Shown here: positions 44,046-55,808 of the stretch, piece after piece
Numbering within the stretch: position 1 is the stretch's first letter
Layout of the letters: every line of letters begins with the position of its first letter
NCBI GenBank assembly: GCA_017354895.1
Contig: CP071495.1
Location: 2,897,001 to 2,961,000 of the forward strand
Direction of reading: 5' to 3'
DNA length: 64,000 nucleotides
DNA from: Podospora comata
Lineage: Eukaryota > Ascomycota > Sordariomycetes > Sordariales > Podosporaceae
The notes under the pieces: generated by a model
The model's database searches: none
The model's input: the letters and a program-made list of their open reading frames with translations, nothing else
Told to the model about the DNA's origin: nothing
Position numbers and translations under genes: made by a program

Positions 44046-45953
44046 ATGAACTCTTTCCAGGCCTTGCGGAGGACTATTCAAGGACCAGCGCAGGCGCACA
44101 AGCGAGCGGTGACTTTTGGTATCACAACCGCCACTCGTCCTTTTTCATCTCACATTACGACTCACTTACTGAACTCACCACAATCCCCATCGAATCAAAA
44201 TATTGAAGCCAAAAAGACAATGGACTACCAAGACTGGACCAAAGAACGGCTCCTGGAGCGAGTGAAGGAACTGGAAGCTCAGCTTAAGACTCAGTCCCAA
44301 CCACCACAACAACCCACACCAGTACTCCAGCCCCCAGCAGCAGCAACGCCAACAATAACAACAGAAGAAAGCGAACCCCCCAAAAAGAAACAAAAGAAAA
44401 AGTCCACCGGCATCGACCCCTCCCGCTACAGCACCCGCCTCATTGCCCTCAAGCTCTCCTACCTGGGGAAAAACTACGGCGGCTTCGAGCACTCGGGCTA
44501 CAGCAACGTCCCCTCCATCGAGGAAGAGCTCTGGAAAGCGCTTGTCAAAGGCTGTCTCATCACCCCGGCCGACCCGTCCAAAATCGACTTGGCGCCGTTC
44601 GAGTACAGCAAGTGTGGACGGACGGACAGGGGGGTGAGTGCATTTGGGCAGGTGATTTCCATTCGGGTGAGGTCGAATAGACCCCCATCTAAACCGGAAC
44701 AACCAGCGGAGGAAGATGTAGTGATGGAGGGGACACCAGAGCAAAACAACACCCCCCAGCTGCCAGGAAAGAAGCAACAGCGAAAACCCCAAAAAGAGTG
44801 GGAGGATATTGTGGATGAAATCAACTACCCCAAGGTCCTCAACCGTCTTTTGCCTCCTGACATCAAGGTTCTCGCCTGGGCGCCGACGCTGCCGGAGGGG
44901 TTCTCGGCCAGGTTTAGTTGTTACGAGAGGCAGTATAGATATTTCTTTACCAACCCCTCCATGGCACCTACTCTTCTTGCTCCAGGGGAGAAGTCAGGGT
45001 GGCTTGACATTGCGGCTATGAAAAAAGCGGCAAAGTACTTTGAGGGGTTGCACGATTTTAGGAATTTTTGCAAGGTTGATGGCGGGAAGCAGATAACCAG
45101 CTTTCAGAGGAGGATTTTTGAGTGTGATATTGAGGAGGTCGAGGGGCAGGATATGGGGGGGGTGAATTTTTGGGGGGAAGAGAAGAAGGGGAAGGTTTAT
45201 TATTTCCATGTGAGGGGGTCGGCGTTTTTGTGGCATCAGATTAGGCATATGGTTGCGATTGTTTTTAATGTTGGGCAGGGGTTGGAAAGGCCGGAGGTTG
45301 TGAGGGAGCTGTTGGATGTGGAGAGGAATGGGAGGAAGCCGGGGTATATCATGGCCGAGGAGGTGCCGTTGGTGTTGTGGGATTGTGTGTTTCCCAAAAG
45401 GCCAGAGATTGTCACGGGTGAGGGGGAGAGGAAGGTGTTGAGTCGGGGTGAGGATGAGAGGGCTTTTATGCATGATCCTGATTTCAAAGGGGAGATCAAG
45501 TTCGAGGATGATGGGGTGGACTGGGTTTGGCTTGGGGAGGACCAGCCGGGGAATTTGATGGGGAGTAACGGGTTGGTGGATCAGTTGTGGGAGTATTGGC
45601 ATGAGAGGAAGATGGATGAGCTGTTGAGTGGGTTGTTGCTGCAGCAGGTGGCGACGAGGGCGGATTTGACGAGGAAGTTGGGGAAGGAGGAGCCGGCGCC
45701 GAAGAAGAACGGAAAAGAAAATTTGCAGAGGGTGTATAAGGGGGGGAATATGACGAGGTCGTCGGGGGTGTATGTGCCCGTGATGAAGAAGGAGTTGATG
45801 CCGACGCCGGTGGAGATTAACCACAAGTGGGCGCAATCGAAGGGGTTCAAGGACTCGGAGGATATGGCGAATACCAAGAACTGGAGGTCGGTGATCAAAG
45901 CCAACAAAGCCGCTGACAAGGCGGCGGCGGCCGGTGGTGAGAAGTCAGTGTGA
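44046..45953 (+). CDS. DEG1: tRNA pseudouridine(38/39) synthase DEG1/PUS3
   Basis: This intronless gene encodes 635 residues from the first ATG, or 577 from the in-frame ATG at 44220. It is a TruA-family pseudouridine synthase that converts U38 and U39 in the tRNA anticodon arm. The catalytic Asp is residue 194 of the long form, in KCGRTDRGVSAFGQ. Other TruA motifs are LKLSYLGKNYGGFEHSG, FSARFSCYERQYRYFF and FLWHQIRHMVAIVFNVG. A Lys-rich segment (PPKKKQKKKS) precedes the domain and may act as a nuclear signal. Residues 1-58 are rich in Arg, Ser and Thr with almost no acidic residues, like a mitochondrial presequence, and the short form starts MDYQDWTKERLLERVKEL, as yeast Deg1 does. From about 44880 on, the coding strand is extremely G-rich. 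Identification is certain. Dual localisation is inference. Confidence 0.93.
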   Translation: MNSFQALRRTIQGPAQAHKRAVTFGITTATRPFSSHITTHLLNSPQSPSNQNIEAKKTMDYQDWTKERLLERVKELEAQLKTQSQPPQQPTPVLQPPAAATPTITTEESEPPKKKQKKKSTGIDPSRYSTRLIALKLSYLGKNYGGFEHSGYSNVPSIEEELWKALVKGCLITPADPSKIDLAPFEYSKCGRTDRGVSAFGQVISIRVRSNRPPSKPEQPAEEDVVMEGTPEQNNTPQLPGKKQQRKPQKEWEDIVDEINYPKVLNRLLPPDIKVLAWAPTLPEGFSARFSCYERQYRYFFTNPSMAPTLLAPGEKSGWLDIAAMKKAAKYFEGLHDFRNFCKVDGGKQITSFQRRIFECDIEEVEGQDMGGVNFWGEEKKGKVYYFHVRGSAFLWHQIRHMVAIVFNVGQGLERPEVVRELLDVERNGRKPGYIMAEEVPLVLWDCVFPKRPEIVTGEGERKVLSRGEDERAFMHDPDFKGEIKFEDDGVDWVWLGEDQPGNLMGSNGLVDQLWEYWHERKMDELLSGLLLQQVATRADLTRKLGKEEPAPKKNGKENLQRVYKGGNMTRSSGVYVPVMKKELMPTPVEINHKWAQSKGFKDSEDMANTKNWRSVIKANKAADKAAAAGGEKSV

Positions 45954-46033
45954 AATCTCAAGTAATAAAAAAATTAAACAATCAAAAAGTTCCGTTCTCG
46001 CTTGCATCACTATCCAATTATCACTGTGTTTTA

Positions 46034-46840
46034 TCAACTATCCTTCCTCCCCAACGTCGCCGTCTGCCCCCAACTTCCCCCTAAACTCTGATGATTCGGA
46101 TCACCCTCATACAAACACCCCCTCACCCCCCTCCATACCTCCTCGACAATCCTCCTCCCTGGCAACAGCTTAGGAAAAACAACAACAACATCCTCCTCCC
46201 CCTCGACAATAACAATAAGATAATACCTAACCTCAAACCCCCTAAACGCCTCATTGATCAACACATCCCGTATCTTTTCCGTAGGAATAAACCTTGTCTT
46301 TGTCGGCGTCGTCCCCCAAAACCACCACTTCCACCCCCTCCACCTATTACTCCCATCCGACGTGTTTGGAATCGGGCTACTAAACGATGACGAACTGGTC
46401 GAAGTCTGGATGCCCAGCCCCCGGAGAACAAGAAGGGACTCGGTGGTGTGGAGCTGGGTGCAGAGGGTGAAGTAGGTGATCACCGAGGCGATGACTGCCA
46501 GGGCAGAGTTGGAGAGGGGGGCGGTGGTGGAGGTGAGGAATTGGCCGGGTGGCGAGGAGTGGAGGGTTTGGAGGAGGTGGGAGGCGAGGAGGAGGATGTC
46601 GCCTTGGTAGAGGAGGTCAAGCAACGATATTGGGATTGGTGGTGGGGGACGGGAGGGATCGTGGAAGAAGCGGGAGTAGATTGTCGTCGTGGCTGCGGTG
46701 AAGATGGCGACGCGGAGGAGGGAGATGGCGAGGAGGCAGAGGCGGAGGGGGAGGGTCAGGGGTGGGCAGGTGGTGACTGTGAATTCGGCGGTTGTTGGGG
46801 AGGGGCGGCGGAGGTAGAGGTGGGGGGCTGTTGTCAACAT
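46034..46840 (-). CDS. GPI15: GPI-GlcNAc transferase subunit PIG-H/GPI15
   Basis: This intronless gene encodes 268 residues. The C-terminal half is the PIG-H domain: ESLLVLRGLGIQTST (about 135-149), RFIPTEKIRDVLINEAFRGFEVRYYL, VVVFPKLLPGRRIVEEVWRGVRGCLYE. Two hydrophobic segments precede it (about 28-50 and 108-128) and would anchor it in the ER membrane. PIG-H/Gpi15 is a non-catalytic subunit of the complex that transfers GlcNAc from UDP-GlcNAc to phosphatidylinositol, the first step of GPI-anchor synthesis, on the cytoplasmic face of the ER. The start is the only ATG before the first hydrophobic segment. The gene converges on DEG1 with 80 bp between stops. Coding composition flips from C-rich in the 5' half to G-rich in the 3' half. 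Confidence 0.9.
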   Translation of the reverse strand: MLTTAPHLYLRRPSPTTAEFTVTTCPPLTLPLRLCLLAISLLRVAIFTAATTTIYSRFFHDPSRPPPPIPISLLDLLYQGDILLLASHLLQTLHSSPPGQFLTSTTAPLSNSALAVIASVITYFTLCTQLHTTESLLVLRGLGIQTSTSSSSFSSPIPNTSDGSNRWRGWKWWFWGTTPTKTRFIPTEKIRDVLINEAFRGFEVRYYLIVIVEGEEDVVVVFPKLLPGRRIVEEVWRGVRGCLYEGDPNHQSLGGSWGQTATLGRKDS

Positions 46841-48015
46841 GTTGCTGGTGATGCCCTCAATGCCGTACTGGACCTGGAAATGGTGCGATGCGCCAAGTGC
46901 TGGCGCGTAGTGGGTAACGTCTCGGTTTCTTTGTAATGATTGTTGTATGAATGACAGAATGTCGCTGTCACCGCTCCGTCCTTTCTTGGGCCATGTCTTT
47001 CGCTGTATCCTCCTCAGTCGCCTTCCCCAGATGGTGTGGCCAATGAACCTCTATGGATGCTACAACTTGGAGCTCAGCGCGCCCAAGTCCACTAGCTGCA
47101 TCCGTGATGCTTATCGCACTATCCGCACCGATACTGCCCCTAACCCTGGCCTTATGCGCACCCAAAGCTGCAGGCCCACTTGCACCCGCGCCCAACCAGT
47201 GGTTTATATATTAGGTCAAATGTGCAAACTAACGGCTGTAATGGTCATATTGGTTAAGGAGACGCCTGAAAATCTTCTCCCGACTCCAGTCTCATATCCA
47301 TGAGAACTTCCCCCGTGGCGCCCAGCGTGAATCTTGCGGTGGCCACCCACTCGCACGGGTAACCTGCGATGCTGCGCCGTGGCCCTAAGCAATGAAGATG
47401 ACACTTGAGGGAGGCTTCACTCTGCAGAGGCATCTTCACCGTCCGATGGCAGGCTGGATCACGACCCTGGGGGGAATGTGAGATGGAGCGGAGAGGTGGG
47501 GATGTCGACTCCGATTTTTTGCAACTTTTTTATTTTTTGTTTTGGGACTGTTCTCACCTCTCAATTAATTCTCTATAGTCAGGAGATGCGTTGTGTATTT
47601 TTTGGCAGTGGTTTTGAAGGGTTGCAGAATGGATCGTGTCCATAAGAGCTGCCCGGGCTGGTTGAGAGTGAGGAAGCTTGAAGCCATCACCACCCACCCA
47701 CCAACCAACCCTCCATCCAGTTTAAAATCAACAGTCAATGGGATGACACCGCAAATGATGAGAGTGAAGGAAGTCAACAGTATGTAATATGTTCTGTCAT
47801 TGGTCTCATATCTCGTCTAGATACATCACAATCGAATCCATTCCACTCTGCTAGCCACCTATCGTAACACATCGCCTCTATCTATCGATGATCATCCTGT
47901 CTAATGTAAATGTATCTTGAGGTCTAGTCTATGACCGAGGAACTGTCTGCAACTTCCAAGTCCGCTGAGGTCTCTGCTCAACCCCCGTTGTGGCTTCTTT
48001 CAATGCTCCAAATCT
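46841..48015. other. Intergenic, GPI15 upstream region
   Basis: This 1.2 kb gap holds the GPI15 promoter and the 3' flank of the desaturase. A frame at 46947-47303 is open but has no recognisable domain. Nothing else is seen. Confidence 0.45.
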
Positions 48016-49461
48016 TTAATGGCTTTCCTCCTCCTCCTTATAATGCTCAATAATTCTCAACCTCTCCGCCGGCGTCACATACTTGACATGCTCAACACCC
48101 CCCTCGAGCACAGCAACTCTCATCATCGCGAGCAACTACACATTATGTTAGCCCCCATTCCCACATCATCAACAAACAATATCAGATAGTTACTCACATT
48201 ATGCGCAGCATTGCTATGCTCATAAACCCCCCCTCCAAACGCAGCCGTCGCATCCTTCCCCACCCTCGCCCTAATAATCGCCTTTCCGCCAGGGTGCTTG
48301 TTCTCAAATTCGCTCGCGTCATGGATGTACCCATTGATCAAAATCAGCGAATTCTTCTTCGCCTCTCTCTGAAACGTCTCCCAGCTCACAAGCGGGAGCT
48401 TGTCCGGCCTAGCCGGCCATTTGATATCCTCCTGCTTCTCCTTCAGTCTTCTCAGCGTCATGGTCAGCTCCCCCTTGCTGATTTCGTTTTGAGGAAAAGT
48501 CTGCAGCTGCGTCGACAACCCAAGCCGGGAGCTGAGGTAGATGAACCATTTTGTCGGGTCGTACTGATACCACTTGATCCCATTGCGGTAGTCAACAGGG
48601 AACTGGTGGTGGAAGTTGTGGTACCCCTCCCCGGCAGTGACGATGGCCGTAAAAAAGTGGTTGCGGGGGGTGTGCTTGTCGTCAAACGGGGCGTCGCCAA
48701 AGGTGTGGGCGAGGGAGTTGATGCACATGATGCTGTGCTGGACGATCGTCAGCCTGAGCATGGCCGCGTAGCAGATACCGCCTGCCCAGTCGCCCCAGAA
48801 GTATCCTGCTACTGCCGCTGGCATGACGTAGGCCAGGAAAGGGAAGAGCTTGAAGTAGTGACGGTGTTGGAACATGACGAGCTTGTTCTTCTTGAGGTCG
48901 GAGACGTCTGTGGGGCCGGCTTGGATGTCTCGCCTGAAGAGGATCCAGCCGGCGTGCGTCCACCAGAAGCCTTCTTTTCCGGAGTGGGGGTCGAGGTCCG
49001 AGTCGGTGTAGCGGTGGTGGGCGCGGTGCTCGCGAGCCCACCAGAAGGCCGAGCCTTGGACGCCGCAGGTGCCGCCGATGAGGAGGAAAATCTGGAGGGG
49101 GGTGGAGGCTTTGAAGGAGCGGTGGGAGTAGAGTCTGTGGGAGCCGGCGGTTGAGCCTGTGAGAGAAAAAATTGGATGTTAAGTTTGGATATCCGAGGTG
49201 GGCGGTTTTCAGGGTCTACTTACCGATGATGCTGAACCAGTACAGGAAGACAGACCACCACAATGTCTTGGTCTGCAAGGGCACAAAGAGAAGCCCGTAT
49301 AGACCTATTATCGGGGAGACAGTGAGAACAATCATGCTTTCCCACTTGATCCGTTGCCATAGCGTCTCAGCAGGCTTCTCAACCTTGGGCAATGGAAGCG
49401 CCAGTGGGTTCTTCTCCCAGGCCAGCATCGTCGCCGGTTCTTCGGTGACGGTGATGGACAT
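48016..49461 (-). CDS. OLE1: Delta-9 stearoyl-CoA desaturase with cytochrome b5 domain
   Basis: Exons 49461-49224, 49156-48198 and 48135-48016 give 438 residues. This ER enzyme puts the delta-9 double bond into palmitoyl- and stearoyl-CoA, using electrons from its own cytochrome b5 domain. The three di-iron histidine boxes are complete: HRLYSH (86-91), HRAHH (123-127) and HNFHH (259-263). Hydrophobic helices lie around 45-80 and 180-225. The C-terminal cytochrome b5 module (about 330-410) has the heme ligand His367 in HPGGKA and a second in EHSNAAHN (His393). The last intron falls just after this His segment and its removal supplies the final helix (LLAMMRVAVLEGGVEHVKYVTPAERL). At 438 residues it is shorter than yeast Ole1 (510) because the N-terminus is short. 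All catalytic residues are present. Confidence 0.93.
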
Positions 49462-51247
49462 GTTGAAGGCTTCACCGATGATGATAAACGATGAGGTTCA
49501 AAAGAGAGAAATATGCTTGCTGTCCACGAAGACGCTAGCCTGAGTCGATCGATGGCAGCATGGCATCAGAGCTGTCCTTATATCCCCCCAACCTGTCCTA
49601 CTATACTGCCATGTAAGACACTATCAAGATACATGATTCCCCACAGTAAATGCTGACTCCCTCGGTGACGACACTCGCAACATTCCAACGGACACTGAAA
49701 AAGGGGCTCGAAAAGGAGAACCAACAATGGCGCTGGGCAGGCACGGGGACGGAATGTTCTGGCCAAGACAACGGCTCCGGCCCCGATGGACATAAGAAAA
49801 CTGCTTCAGGTTTTGCAAGTATGTGCAGGTAGCAGGTAAACCCCGGCATTACCGGCTATTGTCCCGAATGTGAGACTATCTGTCGGGGCTTAGGGTCCCT
49901 ACATGACATAACGGTTATGCAGCCACTGGTAGATTTCTGTCTTGTGCAAGGCACCAGACCTGAGCAGGCTGTGAGAACCTCACTTTTGGAAAACACACGC
50001 GGACCGCAGGTGCAAACCTTTTTTGTAGTAGATCATATGAAGCAAGACAAGCTTCTAGCTGTCAGAACTTTGAGTTCATACCTTTGACAGCACATGGAAA
50101 GACCAATTGTGACCGGAAAGGGAGAGGATCGTCCGTCTCCGATTATGAGCAGGTAAAACCTTAAGGCGCGCGATTATCGCATTATCAATCACACGGCATC
50201 TATATGCATGTCAGCCAGCGCGTTTCATTGCCAGAAGGGGCTGAGAGTCAGATGTAGTGCTGTGGTCGACCGATAGGTGAGGGTCCAGCTTGCGGGGGAG
50301 GCTATCGCCATCTGTGGAACAACGGCAGACCCCAATGGGTTGATGCGATGTTCTTTTCCTCCCGGAGTCGTGTATGCTTCACAAAGTTTGAGGTATCTGT
50401 CGACGCCGATCTTCGGAATAGTCGGAGGCTGACCAGCGACTGAACATTGTATAGTATGACGCGGCATGATGGTGTACAAGCAGAGGCAAAGCATTGGACG
50501 CGCGGGACGGGGAGAAAAGGAAGAGACATTGTATCATAAATCCAAAAAGGCATATGTTGCTATACCAGATGATTAGGAAGGTGGGAGAGGACGGCAATGT
50601 GCTAGTGAGGCTCTGTTGGACTGCCGTCTACGTGTGTAAGTGGCGTTCTTCATCCCACCCAAGAACCTTAGGGGCGGCACGGCCCTATCGTCGCTGAATC
50701 CCTACAACATGTAAGTGTTAGCAAGACGCTCCTCAAGCCCGCACTTGGGTCGACGCCAATGAGTCGTTATCTTCACAAAAGTCCATCGATGAGAACTTTT
50801 GATAAGAATTAGACATCTGCTAAGTTTCAGCACGCGAAGCCCTTCAGCAATCAGGCAACAGGCTTCAAAATGTGTGTCGTTGCACTAACAATTTGTGTGC
50901 TGTCGTGCCTGTTGTGGCTGAGTGGGGGCACACACTTCTCAACAACTGCCGCTCCCACCTCGGATCGCGGGTTCGTCGGACGCACCAATTGATTGACAGG
51001 ACCCTTGATACCAAAAGCCGGGAGAGTGATGCTGTCTCTTAAAGTGCCGCCGAGATGGACCCGTCCCTGCTCCGTCCTGATCGGATGTCGTGGAGAAAGC
51101 CACCTCCGGTGCAAGACTGTTGTTGGTTGCCTGCGGCCTCCGTTCCCGCGAAACATATATACCAACACGAACACTCACACTCCCCCGCAGTATCATCGCC
51201 AGAGACGCCAAGGGTCCCGCATCGTCGTCACTGGACACAACAAGACC
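49462..51247. other. Divergent promoter region (desaturase / EEP-family gene)
   Basis: This 1.8 kb gap separates two divergent genes. Regulatory control of the desaturase is expected here, but I recognise no specific binding site. Frames are short and mutually overlapping. No repeat or RNA gene is seen. Confidence 0.45.
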
Positions 51248-52278
51248 ATGTTCAACCCACTCCAAGGCTGGAAATCTGAACCAGCGCCCCGACACCAGGG
51301 CTATTCGGCCTTTGTCAATGGCCACTGGAGGAGCTTCGCCAGCCCAACCAAAAATGTCGTGGATGGTTCCAACACACCCACACGCTTTTCTGTATGGTCC
51401 TGGAATATCGACTTCAAGCTGGATGTGCCCGTGGCTCGCATGAGGGCTGCTCTCAACCATGTCCGATCATTAGTGGCTTCTCAAGACGGGACTCCGTGCA
51501 TCGTCATGTTCAACGAGATGGTTGCATCTGACCTGGATGTGATAGCGGACGACGAGTGGGTTAGGGAAAACTACAATGTGACCGACCTGACTGGAGAGAA
51601 CTGGGACTTCCACGACTTTCCTCCCGGATTTGGCTATGGTGAGTTCTTTCGGTGAGACAAGCCAGCGAAAGGAATTCTTGCATGCTGACGACCGATGCAG
51701 GAACATGCATTCTTGTGCCGAAGGTGCTCCCCATCAAGGCCGTGTTCCGTATCTACTACCCCAACTCGTCGATGCAGCGTGATGCCCTCTTTGTCGACAT
51801 TGCCATCCCACGAGACAAAGTCCTTCGTGTATGCAGCACCCACCTGGAATCCCTGGTGGCCCGGCCACCGAAGCGGCCGGCGCAGCTTGCCACGGCGGCC
51901 AGGTTCTTGCACCAGGCACATCTTGGCATTCTCGCGGGAGACCTCAACGCCATCGAGCGCTTCGACTGGACCCTCCACAAGGAAAACAGGCTCAAGGATG
52001 CGTATCTCGAGACTGGCGGCAAACAAGGAGACGAGGCTGGGGCGACATGGGGATTGATGGGCCGCAGCAATGACAGACAGCGGTATGGAACGTCCAGAAT
52101 GGACAAGGTGCTCTTTTGCGGAAAGGCAGCGTTGCTTGATTACGGCACTTTCGGGCTGGATGTTGAAGTCGAAGATGAGGCGGATCGGCAGAAGTTAAAG
52201 CGCTCTTGGGGTCTGGCGAAAGCCTGGGTGACGGATCATTTGGGCGTTCGGGCAGAGTTCCAACTCGAAGAGGTTTAA
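51248..52278 (+). CDS. Endonuclease/exonuclease/phosphatase-family protein
   Basis: Exons 51248-51638 and 51701-52278 join in frame (TAT G|GA) to 322 residues. The EEP fold motifs are all visible: SVWSWNID (Asn53), VMFNEM (metal-binding Glu90), VCSTHLES (His178), LAGDLNAIE (Asp211, Asn213) and the final TDHLGV (Asp309-His310). The family includes APE1, TDP2, Ccr4, sphingomyelinases and inositol-polyphosphate phosphatases. The compact layout with an N-terminal SWNID and no extra domains is nearest TDP2-like or uncharacterised fungal EEP proteins. The substrate (DNA, RNA or phosphodiester lipid) cannot be told from sequence alone. There is no signal peptide, so an intracellular location is expected. 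The start is the first ATG in this frame after the pyrimidine-rich leader. All catalytic positions are present, so it is probably active. Confidence 0.82.
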
Positions 52279-53154
52279 CCAAAAGGTGCTAGTGTGCTGT
52301 ATAATATCCATGTATGACTCGTAATTAACAACAATAGATATGTATTAACTTCGTGCCAACGAAAGCAAGAGTCAGGAACGGCTGTTCGTGCTGTCGACGG
52401 TTTGACCGTGAGCCAAGACCGTCCCGAGACTTAGCTACCACATTCCCGGGTCGGGACCCACACAACCGCCTGACCAGGGGTCGATATCAAATGCTGGGTT
52501 TGCAATCGCATCGAGGCCGGGGGTTTGGAGGTTTCCCCCCTCGAGAACGTTTTGGAGACCCTTAGATTTGGACGGCGAAGTCAGTACACCGTTGAAACAA
52601 ACGGCGACCGGTATTTCTTGCGACAAAGACGCTGTAGAGCTGTTACTGCACCCGACCTGGCACTTGGTGCTCGGTGTTGGCACTGTACCACTGAATTTCG
52701 AAGGCGATACAGCAGTGCTTTCTGGATTGCTGCTTCAAAACCAAGGCCTCATTTTTGTTTGATTCAAAAACACCCAATCTCAATGATTTCACGTGTCAAG
52801 CATAGACAGGACAATTCCATAGCCGCTCACCTTCACATGATAAAAACGGAGGCGAAGGTCCTGGTGGTCAGGTAATATTGAATACGAAGTGTGTGAAAAG
52901 GCGGTAATTACCGGGGGGCCGTTAGGCCCACTGGCACAGCATCCTAGACCTGGCCGCTGGAGATCGAGCCCGCCCGTTGACGACATGGCGCTCAATGCTT
53001 CCACAAAACCACATGCCGTCTCTTTACACAACCCAAATTTCCTTCTTTCAACCTAAGCCCTAATTTCTCCGGTATACCTTACCAGCCCATCAACCCTACT
53101 CTCATAACCGTCTCAGCAAGGTGAAAACTTGCCCTACGCTGCCGCTGTCCTGCG
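52279..53154. other. Intergenic, upstream of CHY/RING gene
   Basis: This 0.9 kb gap lies between two genes on the plus strand. The last 150 bases are pyrimidine-rich, as expected of a 5' UTR. No gene or repeat is supported. Confidence 0.5.
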
Positions 53155-55605
53155 ATGACCTCTTTGGTCTCTGAATTCATCATCACGCCTGTTCTGCGAC
53201 AAGCCCGCCGCTTCTCTTCGAGTTTCGCCACCGAGGAACGACCAGCATCGCGACACAACCGACAGAGGTCGGTGGAAGAATCGACCTCTGTTCCAGAGAA
53301 TGCCATAATGGAGGACGACCAGGACGTGGTGATGGTAGAGAGAAATGCGGGGGAGACTTCCTCGAGCCCTGTGCCAGCGATAGCGCCGGCACCAGCACCA
53401 ACACCGGAGTCGACCCCACCGCCACCTACCTCACTCCCGACCCCAACCACCAATGCTGTATCATCGTCACCAAGTCAGGCGGAAGGGATGCTACGGAATA
53501 CCCCAGAAGTTACCGTCGTTCCAAGCACATTATCGGCCCGACAACCAAGTTCTCCCGCCCCGTCCGCCCCTCCGAGGACGGCCTCTGACGCAGCAGATGG
53601 ACCACGCCAGGCAAACATAATGCGAAGAGACCCTTTGCCTGAAGACGACGGCATGGGGGAACTACGGAAAAAGATCCGGAGCATACAGGAGATGGACATT
53701 GCCCAAAACCTCAAAGCGCAACTGGTCCACCAATTGTTGACGGAGAAGTACACACTGGCTCAACAAAAGAACGGATTACTGAAATCAACAATTCGACCCG
53801 AATCCCCAATGGGTCGGGCGATAGTACCGGACCAAAACGCATCACCAGAGTCTTTCGGGGCGTTGCAGGCATTGAAAGCTTGGAACCCACTCAGCACCGA
53901 ATCTGCGCCACTGGAGTTGCCCCTGACTGCGGAGGACCTGAAGCCGACGTATGCCCCTGCAGTTATGATGGATCAGGATGGCGAGGTCGAGAGTCCAGCA
54001 TCCGATGGTCCGCAAGAAAAGCGACACCTGGGCTGCAATCACTATCGGAGGAACGTCAAGCTACAATGCGCCACCTGCGAGCGCTGGTACACGTGCCGAA
54101 TGTGTCACGATGCCGTCGAGGACCATGTCTTGCCCCGCCAGCAAACCAAACACATGCTGTGTATGCTTTGTGGCTGCGCCCAAAAGGCTTCGGATACGTG
54201 CGCAAGGTGTGGGGAGTTTGCGGCCAACTATTACTGTGGCATCTGTAAGCTTTGGAATGACGACCCTAACAAGCCCATCTACCATTGTTCAGACTGCGGG
54301 CTCTGCAGAGTCGGGCAAGGGTTGGGGAAGGACTTTTTCCACTGCAAGGTGAGCATCTCGATGACATACACCATGATTCTCTGGTACCTCGGTACGCTGA
54401 CATTCCCGTAGAAATGTATGGCTTGCATCTCCATGACTGGCGAACACAAGTGCATCGAGCGGTCCATAGACTGCGACTGCCCCATTTGCGGAGATTACCT
54501 CTTCAACTCGATGAAGACTGTCGTATTCATGCAGTGCGGTCACAGTATCCACAAACGCTGCTTCGAGATGCACATGGAGACCTCTTATCGATGCCCCATC
54601 TGCAGTAAGAGCTGCGTCAACATGGAGACTCAGTTCCGGAACTTTGACCTTGCCATTCTCGCGCAGCCCATGCCGCCAGAATATATCGACGCCCGTGCCA
54701 TCATCTCTTGCAACGACTGTAGCGCCAAAAGTCAGACTACTTACCACTGGCTCGGGCTGAAGTGCTCTCTTTGCAACTCTTACAACACTATCCAAAGGCA
54801 ACTCCTCAACATGCCTAATGGTACCAACCAAGAGCTGCCGACGCAGCAAATGGAGCGACGACTAGAACAACTCCAAGAGGAGGCATCGCAGCGTCAGGAG
54901 CAGCGGCAGCTCACAGAACCGGCCACACTCAATCCTGGACATGAGCGCGAAGCTGTTACTTTTACCGCCCTGCCCGCGAGCAACGCTGGACCCCTGGCGG
55001 CAGGCTCCCAGCCGCCAGGGCAAGAAGAACCCCCTATTTTTAGTCTCAGCTTGCCAAGCAGATCCTCCACCCCTCTCCCTGCGTACGAGGTTATCGAGCG
55101 AGCACGTCGGGAACAAGAGGCGAGAGCTCAGAGGTTGGGAGGGCTGTCGGATAGCCTGGGAAATGGTATTGACGTCTCCCCTCCCGCCGCCACCATTGCC
55201 GCATCTAATAATACGCCCCTGACTGAACATGACCTTGTTATTGCGGGCTTGCTACCCGCCCCTTCAGTCCAGCCCCGACAAACACAGCACCAGCATCAGC
55301 ACCACCGCCAACTAACGCCAGAGGAACTCATTGATTTTGTGCAGGTCCGAGACGGTGAAGCGGACGACGACGATGATGACGAGGACGAGGATACATTTCT
55401 GGATTTGTTTTGGGGACGGGATAGGGAGTTGGATAGGATACCCAATGCGGGGACGGCGTTCACTTCGCTGGGAAGCCCGGGGGGTGCTGCTGTTAACGAA
55501 GAGGAGGAGGATAGCTCGTCGTGTGATGATTTAAGCTCTGAGGAAGAGGAGGAAGAAGAAGACGACGATGACGAGAATGAGATTGTGCTGCTTGGGCACC
55601 GGTGA
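53155..55605 (+). CDS. CHY zinc-finger and RING E3 ubiquitin ligase (PIRH2/RCHY1-like)
   Basis: Exons 53155-54348 and 54412-55605, each 398 codons long including the stop, give 795 residues. The N-terminal 285 residues are disordered and Pro/Ser/Thr-rich, with a predicted helix around DDGMGELRKKIRSIQEMD. The zinc core then follows the RCHY1 order. The CHY finger starts with HLGCNHYRRNVKLQC (from 291). The CTCHY segment spans CGEFAANYYCGICKLW to CHYFHC-like cysteines across the intron. The RING finger spans 421-462 (CPICGDYLF, CGHSIHKRCF, CPICS), and a final zinc-ribbon reads CNDCSAKS...CSLCNSYN. The last 250 residues are Gln/Pro-rich and end in acidic runs (DDDDDDEDED, EEEEEEEDDDDE). PIRH2 in animals ubiquitylates p53 and others; fungal relatives have been tied to stress and iron responses. 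Substrates here are unknown. Confidence 0.88.
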
Positions 55606-55808
55606 GGTTGTGGTTACTATACTACAAGGGTTGGAAATGCATGGGAGGTTCGGTTCACCTGCTAGGTGTGAGAGGGCTTTGCATTTGTGGTAGGGTGATA
55701 GGTAGCATAACAGGACAACGCATACAGAGAACGGCTTTGATTACATGGGATGGAGTTGATAAGGGGGTTCTTCTCTCTCAAGGCATGGATTTTTTGGGGG
55801 AGGGGGAG

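Noticed and set aside
44994-45836. 280-codon minus-strand frame antisense to DEG1
   Set aside because: It is a shadow created by the G-rich DEG1 3' half. The peptide is nothing but Leu/Pro/His/Ile-rich.
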